DNA from: Oscillospiraceae bacterium
GTDB taxonomy: Bacteria; Bacillota; Clostridia; Oscillospirales; Ruminococcaceae
NCBI GenBank assembly: GCA_022508925.1
Contig: JAFLUF010000005.1
Coordinates: forward strand, 1-38,254
Reading direction: 5' to 3'
Length of the DNA: 38,254 nt
The notes below the pieces were generated by a model. That model had not been told where the DNA came from. It was given only the letters and a program-made list of their open reading frames with translations, and did not search any database. Of this stretch, positions 17,353 to 21,905 are shown in pieces. The position numbers and the translations under genes were made by a program. Each line of letters begins with the position of its first letter. Positions within the stretch are counted from its first letter, which is position 1.

Positions 17353-17400
17353 TCAAATCAAACCCTGTTGTATAAAATAAAAGCCGCAGCAAAGCGGCAC
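17353..17400 (-). CDS. Possible pyr operon leader peptide (15 residues)
   Basis: On the minus strand a GTG start has GGAG 9 bases upstream and opens a 16-codon frame, MPLCCGFYFIQQGLI, that reads straight through the attenuator hairpin and its U-tract. It stops 12 bases before pyrC, just ahead of the pyrC ribosome binding site. This layout resembles the leader of the enteric pyrBI attenuator, where a ribosome close behind RNA polymerase stops the terminator from folding. An in-frame extension runs upstream to a GTG near the predicted transcription start. It is too short for coding statistics, so the call rests on placement alone. Confidence 0.35.
   Translation of the reverse strand: MPLCCGFYFIQQGLI
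17371..17399 (-). terminator. Attenuator-like terminator in the pyr leader
   Basis: The leader RNA contains GCCGC-UUUGCU-GCGGC followed by UUUUAUUUUA, an intrinsic terminator only about 30 bases before pyrC. A copy of its 3' arm, GCGGCUUU, lies earlier in the leader (RNA at 17436-17429) and could pair with the GCCGC arm instead, giving an antiterminator. The stem is only 5 bp but all G-C. I did not find the PyrR anti-antiterminator consensus I know from Bacillus. Confidence 0.6.
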
Positions 17401-17450
17401 AACACTAATCTCCGATAATATAGCGCGCAAAGCCGCAATTACCACTCTTT

Positions 17451-17479
17451 ATTATAATATATTTACGCCGTCTTGTCAA
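17451..17479 (-). promoter_or_regulatory. Promoter of the pyr operon
   Basis: A consensus promoter: -35 TTGACA (17474-17479), 17-bp spacer, -10 TATAAT (17451-17456). Transcription should start near 17444, giving a leader of about 104 nt. The -35 box is preceded by AAATCCCC, the same upstream octamer as in the ylxM promoter. Confidence 0.88.
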
Positions 17480-17493
17480 GGGGATTTTTACTT

Positions 17494-17528
17494 TTAGAGG
17501 TTAGAAGTAAGAAGTTAGAAATTAAAAC
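17494..17528. repeat. Tandem 7-bp repeat, TTAGAAG family
   Basis: Five consecutive heptamers: TTAGAGG, TTAGAAG, TAAGAAG, TTAGAAA, TTAAAAC. They lie just upstream of the pyr promoter, between it and the lipoprotein gene's terminator. The 7-bp period is shared with the TAATTCG repeats elsewhere in the window, but the unit is different. Confidence 0.65.
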
Positions 17529-17569
17529 CCGATACTGACTTTTTGTTTCTGCTCCCCCGATTGCTAATA

Positions 17570-17592
17570 AAAACGCTCCCGAAAAGGGAGCG
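17570..17592 (-). terminator. Terminator after the lipoprotein gene
   Basis: On the minus strand CGCTCCC-TTTTC-GGGAGCG is followed by TTTTTA. It lies about 12 bases after the lipoprotein stop codon and ends the 18611-17605 unit, insulating it from the pyr promoter. Confidence 0.8.
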
Positions 17593-17604
17593 CTTTGTAA
17601 AATA

Positions 17605-18279
17605 TCAAAAATCAAACGCGGGGTCGGGAGCGATCGACGGATCAACCATTACAATTTCGGGAAAACCGTCATAAGTAGCCGAGCCGTATTTTTTCAAAAG
17701 CGGCTTTGCAAGATCAAGCTTTATCTCCTCAACTGTCATATCCGCGTATTTCTCGGGAATATGGGCAATGCCCTCATAGCAAGAGCTGTTCCAGACAGGA
17801 ACAACACCCCACTCGTTGCTGAATGCCGCCATATCAAAATCCTCTGAAATAACGTAAACGTCTATCCTGATTTCCTTTACGGCTCCGTTTTCAAACTCGG
17901 TCTCCTGAAGCACACGATAGGTGTCATATTCACTTGCTACCTTAAACAAATTGCCGTCTTCGCTGTCGTTTAATCCCCACGCGGGAACAGGACAGGTAGA
18001 AAGACATATCCCGTCGTTTACGCTCGGATCAGAATTTTCCGACTCGCCTTCTGAAGAAGAATCCTCTGTCTCCCGCTTGTCATCCGAGTTTTCCGAACTC
18101 TCCCCGCCGTTTGCGGAGACATCGGAAGAACCGCCCGTGTTTTCAGCCGACGAGTTCTGCGGGACAGAATTTTCAGATGAAGAATTTTCCGTGCCCGACG
18201 GGTCTTTTGCATTGTCAGCACAGCCCACGAGCATCGCCGCGCCCGCCGCAAGAATAAATGCAAGAATTATCTTTTTCAT
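17605..18279 (-). CDS. Predicted lipoprotein of unknown function
   Basis: The first 20 residues are a lipoprotein signal peptide with lipobox 'LVGC' (C20). A low-complexity Ser/Glu/Asn/Asp-rich linker follows (about 21-85), typical of wall-spanning spacers. The C-terminal part (about 90-224) looks folded ('RIDVYVISEDFDMAAF', 'YEGIAHIPEKYADM') but matches no family I know. A cysteine pair (GICLSTCPVP) opens it. The ATG has AAGGAGAACGGC upstream. It follows the NVDTG gene by 53 bases and probably shares its promoter. Confidence 0.85.
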   Translation of the reverse strand: MKKIILAFILAAGAAMLVGCADNAKDPSGTENSSSENSVPQNSSAENTGGSSDVSANGGESSENSDDKRETEDSSSEGESENSDPSVNDGICLSTCPVPAWGLNDSEDGNLFKVASEYDTYRVLQETEFENGAVKEIRIDVYVISEDFDMAAFSNEWGVVPVWNSSCYEGIAHIPEKYADMTVEEIKLDLAKPLLKKYGSATYDGFPEIVMVDPSIAPDPAFDF

Positions 18280-18332
18280 GCCGTTCTCCTTAGAAGCCGT
18301 CCGCAGGTCTTAACCGTTCTTTTGTCTATGTA

Positions 18333-18611
18333 TTATGACTTCTTGCGGGAAATAACCACAACAGCTCCCGCGAGCGTAATTATTCCGACAACCGCCGCTA
18401 CGCTTCCGATACCGGTGTCAACGTTTGACACTTCGCCGTCATTTACAACAACAACGGATTGTACGCTGAGCTCGTCTGTCTGCGCGGAAATCTCTTCGAT
18501 ATTTGCCGAATTATCGCTCTCCACAACCGCCGAGCCGTTCTCCGAAGCAGACGCACATACTGTCAGCGAGCAGAAAACCGCCGCCGCAGTGATCAGGTGC
18601 TTTATTTTCAT
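18333..18611 (-). CDS. Small secreted protein with NVDTG sorting-like C-terminus
   Basis: The ORF track starts at 18794, but the promoter -10 lies at 18766-18771, downstream of that start. ATG 18611 has CGGAGG at good spacing and opens a clear signal peptide (MKIKHLITAAAVFCSLTVCASA). The 92-residue product has a short Ser/Glu/Val-rich middle and ends in NVDTG, a hydrophobic helix and RKKS. That tripartite end is the layout of sortase substrates; NVDTG resembles class B motifs such as NPQTN and NVQTG. Without a sortase gene in view, a simple membrane anchor is also possible. Function unknown. Confidence 0.75.
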   Translation of the reverse strand: MKIKHLITAAAVFCSLTVCASASENGSAVVESDNSANIEEISAQTDELSVQSVVVVNDGEVSNVDTGIGSVAAVVGIITLAGAVVVISRKKS

Positions 18612-18717
18612 AAAAATCCTCCGAAAAGCAATTGATATAATCGACTTTATAAAATGGTAAGATTTTGTGAACAGTAAGGGTGATTTTGTGGATAGAAGCT
18701 TAATGAGATCAATAACC

Positions 18718-18753
18718 GGCTTTAAAACGATCATGCCCGATCGTTTCAAAGCC
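18718..18753 (-). ncRNA. Stem-loop in the 5' UTR of the NVDTG gene
   Basis: The predicted transcript begins near 18759. Right behind this start is GGCTTTGAAACGATC, a short loop (GGGCAT) and GATCGTTTTAAAGCC, a 15-bp stem with one mismatch. A further ATGAG...CTCAT pairing may extend it. The stem leaves about 105 nt before the start codon. It could stabilise the mRNA or bind a regulator. No known riboswitch fold was recognised. Confidence 0.5.
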
Positions 18754-18765
18754 TCATGTATTTTT

Positions 18766-18794
18766 ATTATACTATAATTTACCTGAAATTTCAA
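18766..18794 (-). promoter_or_regulatory. Promoter of the NVDTG gene and lipoprotein
   Basis: -35 TTGAAA (18789-18794), 17-bp spacer, -10 TATAAT (18766-18771), minus strand. It gives a leader of about 148 nt and fixes the ATG at 18611 as the start. Confidence 0.8.
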
Positions 18795-18934
18795 TCGGCA
18801 TTTTCAACACATTTTTAAATTTGCTCGGAGAGAATTCGACAATTTTTACAAATATTTTTACTGTGATACAAAACTCAATAAACGCACAATTAGTCTCAAA
18901 CTGTGTAGTTTTACGTTTCTTTTCGGCGCAAAAT

Positions 18935-19054
18935 TAAAGCCCCCGAAGGCGAGCCGCCTTTGGCAATCCGTCTCACTTGTGAAACGTTTGCCAAAGGCTG
19001 TTGCTCGATTCGTGCGATACTTCTGTATCGCACCTTCCTTAAACGGAGGCTTTA
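18935..19054. repeat. Structured repeat element, copy 1
   Basis: This 120-bp element fills much of the 323-base gap between the NVDTG promoter and the NPDTG gene. The outer arms TAAAGCC-C-CCG and CGG-A-GGCTTTA close it. Inside, plus strand, are AAGGCG-AGC-CGCCTT, or alternatively GCCTTTGGCA...TGCCAAAGGC, the latter capped by TCAC-TT-GTGA, and then a perfect 9-bp hairpin GTGCGATAC-TTCT-GTATCGCAC. A diverged copy with compensatory changes lies at 29509-29617. On the minus strand it begins about 63 bases after the NPDTG stop codon, so it may lie in that gene's 3' UTR. The remaining flanks, AT-rich, show nothing else. Confidence 0.8.
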
Positions 19055-19117
19055 GCTTATGATATCCAAATACGTCAGCCAAGCTTGAGCGTTTTTACGG
19101 ACAAGCCTGAGATTTTT

Positions 19118-19684
19118 TTAGCCGCGGCGCTTGTTTGCCGTAACTGCCACTCCGAGCGCACCGAGAACTGCCATTCCGGCTATATAGCCGAAAGAAATAC
19201 CCGTGTCGGGGTTACCGCCCGCGGCGCCTTCCATATAAGCTCCCGAGAGGCTGTCGTCGGAGCTGTCCGTGTCGTCCTCATCATCGTCATCATCGTAGTC
19301 ATCGTCGTCATCGTCTGACGATATCAGATAATCACCGTCGTAGTACTCGGTTTTATCATATCCGTAAAAGTTTTCCGAATCGTTGTAATCGGATCCGAAC
19401 GAGGAATTCGATTCATCATAATCTGTCATGCCGTGATCTGTCATGCCGTGGTCCGTGCCGGTCATTCCATATCTGTCATCCGAGCCGCCGGTAAGACCGT
19501 CCGCGATATCGCCCGCCGCGTCGCCCACGCCGTTTGCTATATCCTCAGCCACGCCCGCGGCGCCGTCAACTATATCCTCTGCCGCGCCGGCTATACCGTC
19601 AACAATGCCCTGCGCGCCTGCCGAAGCCGAAAACGCCAAAATACACAAAGCGCCTAAGACACAAGCCGTTATATTTTTAAACAT
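19118..19684 (-). CDS. Acidic repeat surface protein with NPDTG sorting-like signal
   Basis: The 188-residue protein has a signal peptide (to about residue 24), then four 11-residue units (IVDGIAGAAED, IVDGAAGVAED, IANGVGDAAGD, IADGLTGGSDD). Three near-copies of GMTDH follow, then a Tyr/Asp/Ser region and an almost pure aspartate tract (about 125-145). The C-terminus has NPDTG, a hydrophobic helix and NKRRG, a sortase-type layout. The acidic tract could bind calcium, which is inference. GGAGAAACAAG precedes the ATG. It has its own predicted promoter. Function unknown; wall-exposed protein is the best guess. Confidence 0.8.
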   Translation of the reverse strand: MFKNITACVLGALCILAFSASAGAQGIVDGIAGAAEDIVDGAAGVAEDIANGVGDAAGDIADGLTGGSDDRYGMTGTDHGMTDHGMTDYDESNSSFGSDYNDSENFYGYDKTEYYDGDYLISSDDDDDDYDDDDDEDDTDSSDDSLSGAYMEGAAGGNPDTGISFGYIAGMAVLGALGVAVTANKRRG

Positions 19685-19725
19685 CTTGTTTCTCCAATCT
19701 CTGCAAATTAAATTTACGCAAACAG

Positions 19726-19769
19726 ATCCGCGACGGTTAAATTAAAATTTTCCAATGTCTGTCGCGGAT
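19726..19769 (-). ncRNA. Inverted repeat at the 5' end of the NPDTG mRNA
   Basis: ATCCGCGAC (19726-19734) and GTCGCGGAT (19761-19769) are perfect 9-bp complements separated by 26 bases. They begin about 8 bases after the predicted transcription start, so they would form a G+C-rich hairpin at the mRNA's 5' end. They could instead be an operator. Confidence 0.5.
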
Positions 19770-19783
19770 TCTTTGCGCGTTAT

Positions 19784-19812
19784 ATTATCTGCATCAAAGG
19801 TAAAAATATCAG
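19784..19812 (-). promoter_or_regulatory. Probable promoter of the NPDTG gene
   Basis: -35 CTGATA (19807-19812), 17-bp spacer, -10 GATAAT (19784-19789) on the minus strand. Weaker than the other promoters; placement upstream of the hairpin is reasonable. Confidence 0.5.
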
Positions 19813-19836
19813 CAGAGAAATTTTGCTTCGGGTAAT

Positions 19837-20328
19837 TTACAATTCAGGAGTTTTTTTCACAAATTTCATAAATCTTATGTTTTTACCGTTGGTTTCAAGC
19901 ATCTCCGAGCATTCGACAAGCTCCCAGTTTTTGTCATTTTCAATGTCATAAAAGAAAACGTCGCCGCCGAAGCTGTCGTAGACGCGCGTGATGATCGCCT
20001 CGCCGCAATATGGCAAAAGCAGTTTGTATATCTCCCCGCCGCCTATCACGAAAACCTTTTTATCAAGCGTTTTTACATAAGACAGCATTTCTCCGACATC
20101 GTTAAAAACAGTCGCGCCCTCGATTTGCGATGAATTTCGCGAAAGCACGATATTCTCTCTTCCGGGCAGGGGTCTTTTCGGAAAGCTTTCATAGGTTTTT
20201 CTTCCCATAACCACCGCCGCGCCTTTGGTCGTCTCGCGGAAATGCCGCATATCAAGCGGCAGGCTGTACAAAAGCCCGCCGTTTTTTCCGATCGCGAAAT
20301 CGTTGTCCATCACTAAAATAATCGTCAT
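19837..20328 (-). CDS. folA: Dihydrofolate reductase
   Basis: FolA reduces dihydrofolate to tetrahydrofolate with NADPH and is the trimethoprim target. The 163 residues show 'AIGKNGGLLYSLPLDMRHF' with the catalytic acid (LPLD), 'VVMGRKTYESFP' with the NADPH-binding loop, 'PGRENIVLSR' and 'VFVIGGGEIY'. The tryptophan that often precedes the LPxD motif is a tyrosine here. thyA, the frequent partner, is not adjacent; the gene stands alone behind its own promoter among surface-protein genes. Confidence 0.97.
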   Translation of the reverse strand: MTIILVMDNDFAIGKNGGLLYSLPLDMRHFRETTKGAAVVMGRKTYESFPKRPLPGRENIVLSRNSSQIEGATVFNDVGEMLSYVKTLDKKVFVIGGGEIYKLLLPYCGEAIITRVYDSFGGDVFFYDIENDKNWELVECSEMLETNGKNIRFMKFVKKTPEL

Positions 20329-20361
20329 AATTGTCCCTCGTTCTTAAAATGTTATACATTG

Positions 20362-20390
20362 ATATTAACATAATTTACGGAAAATTTCAA
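20362..20390 (-). promoter_or_regulatory. Promoter of folA
   Basis: -35 TTGAAA (20385-20390), 17-bp spacer, -10 TAATAT (20362-20367), minus strand, about 30 nt before the folA start. The rest of the gap to the VWA gene (20391-20501) shows no clear plus-strand promoter. Confidence 0.75.
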
Positions 20391-20501
20391 GAGGGATTAC
20401 AGTCGGTAAGAAAAATCTGCAACCTTTTTTCTGTTCGCTCGGTATTATTGTCAGAAGGAAGATTTGCTCAAAAAATTAACATAAAGAAACGAGGAATCAA
20501 C

Positions 20502-21785
20502 ATGAAAAAATTTACGGCATTATTCGCGGCAATTGCGGTAATACTCACCGCCTCGGGCTGCTCGTCCGAGAACATGATATTTGACCCCGAGGACATTATC
20601 AACGGATTTACGGATATTGCTCCGGAATTGGGCGCGGGCTTTGGCTTAGGCGCGGCAGCGGGCGCCGACGGTCACTCGGGCGGCGCGGCTGACGCGGGAG
20701 AGGCGTTATATGATTATGACACGGCGCCCTCGGCTTCGTTTATCGAAACCCCCAAAAACGAAGGCTCGGAGAATTTCATTCAGCCGCAGGCGGGGCTTCT
20801 CACGGGCGGCGAATGGAACGACAACGCACACTGGAGCGACTGGCTCGCGCTTTACCGGAACCGCGAGGACTGGAACAGTTATAAGACAAGCTGGAGAATA
20901 GGCTGGGACGAGAGGATATGCGTTAAAGTGACCGCCAACGGTCAGCCCCTCGAAGGCGCAAAGGTTTACTGCCCGACCGCGAAGATTTCTTCCGTAACGG
21001 ACAACAAGGGCACGGCTTATCTGTTTTTCAGCTCCGTCGAAGATGTTGAAAGAACTATCACCGTCGAATACAACGGCGAGACGAAAACAATTGACCAGCT
21101 TCAAATTTCGCAGGGCGGGGAGGTTTCCGTTGAATTTGACAGCGCGGCAGACCGCGAAAAGTCGCTTGACCTTATGATAGTCTGCGACACGACAGGCTCT
21201 ATGAGCGACGAGCTTGAATATCTGAAAACCGAGCTTTCGGAGATAATCAGGCGCATAAAAAATGAAAACGCGGATCTTCCGACAAGGGTCTCGGTCAACT
21301 TCTACCGTGACGAGGGCGACGAGTATGTTGTCCGTCCGTTTGATTTTACGACCGATATAAACACGGCGGTCTCTCAGATAAGTATGCAGAGCGCCTACGG
21401 CGGCGGGGATTTCCCCGAGGCTGTTCACTCCGCGCTTAACAACGCCGTAAACGAGCATGACTGGAATAAAGATTCGGTAAAGATAATGTTTCTTGTGCTT
21501 GACGCTCCCGCGCACAGTGACGCACAGATAATCGACAGTCTCAACAAGTATGTGGCGAAAGCGGCGGAGATGGGTATAAGGATAATCCCCGTAGCTTCAA
21601 GCGGAATTGACAAGTCTACCGAATATCTTCTGCGCGCTATGGCTATACAGACAGGCGGCACCTACACCTTCCTTACCAACGACAGCGGCATTGGCGGCGA
21701 CCACCTCGAACCCACCGTAGGCGCGTATAACGTCGAAAAGCTCGGGGATATGATGGTGAGGATCGTGGGAGAATACCTTTCATAA
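20502..21785 (+). CDS. Lipoprotein with von Willebrand factor A domain
   Basis: The ORF track starts at 20331, but ATG 20502 has GAGGAATCAAC upstream and opens a lipoprotein signal peptide with lipobox ending at C20 (ILTASGC). The 427-residue product has a Gly/Ala-rich linker, a small beta-rich domain (about 135-215; 'VKVTANGQPLEGAKVYC' resembles carboxypeptidase-regulatory-like domains) and a VWA domain (about 222-427). The metal-ion site is seen as 'DTTGSMS' (D229-S235), with 'GGGDFPEA' as the likely third motif. It is probably an outer-surface ligand-binding or adhesion protein. It is the only plus-strand gene in this region and has no plus-strand neighbours. Confidence 0.88.
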   Translation: MKKFTALFAAIAVILTASGCSSENMIFDPEDIINGFTDIAPELGAGFGLGAAAGADGHSGGAADAGEALYDYDTAPSASFIETPKNEGSENFIQPQAGLLTGGEWNDNAHWSDWLALYRNREDWNSYKTSWRIGWDERICVKVTANGQPLEGAKVYCPTAKISSVTDNKGTAYLFFSSVEDVERTITVEYNGETKTIDQLQISQGGEVSVEFDSAADREKSLDLMIVCDTTGSMSDELEYLKTELSEIIRRIKNENADLPTRVSVNFYRDEGDEYVVRPFDFTTDINTAVSQISMQSAYGGGDFPEAVHSALNNAVNEHDWNKDSVKIMFLVLDAPAHSDAQIIDSLNKYVAKAAEMGIRIIPVASSGIDKSTEYLLRAMAIQTGGTYTFLTNDSGIGGDHLEPTVGAYNVEKLGDMMVRIVGEYLS

Positions 21786-21787
21786 AA

Positions 21788-21817
21788 TGCGTAATTCGTA
21801 ATGCGTAATTCGTAATT
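21788..21817. repeat. Heptamer array TAATTCG/TAATGCG, left arm
   Basis: Four 7-bp units alternating GTAATTC and GTAATGC directly after the VWA gene. A matching array in the opposite orientation lies at 21872-21905, so the two flank the terminator as a long imperfect inverted repeat. Confidence 0.8.
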
Positions 21818-21831
21818 ATTATTGATGATAA

Positions 21832-21859
21832 AACGCGCTCGGTATTTTCCGAGCGCGTT
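21832..21859 (-). terminator. Terminator after pcrA
   Basis: The 11-bp stem AACGCGCTCGG/CCGAGCGCGTT is followed on the minus strand by TTTTATC, so it serves pcrA. The plus strand lacks a good U-tract, but the hairpin may also stop the VWA transcript. Confidence 0.75.
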
Positions 21860-21871
21860 CTGTCATTATAG

Positions 21872-21905
21872 CGATTACGAATTACGCATTAAGCATTACG
21901 AATTA
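21872..21905. repeat. Heptamer array, right arm, overlapping the pcrA stop codon
   Basis: Units ATTACGA, ATTACGC, ATTAAGC, ATTACGA on the plus strand, the inverse of the left arm. The last codons of pcrA (Asn-Ser-stop) are read from within the array, so the repeat has supplied the current end of the gene. Confidence 0.8.

Noticed and set aside
18612-18794. 61-residue N-terminal extension of the NVDTG protein
   Set aside because: The start at 18794 lies in the -35 box of the gene's promoter, upstream of the predicted transcript, and the extension would bury the signal peptide.
21788-21905. CRISPR array suggested by the regular short repeats
   Set aside because: The 7-bp units are directly adjacent without unique spacers, and no cas genes are present.
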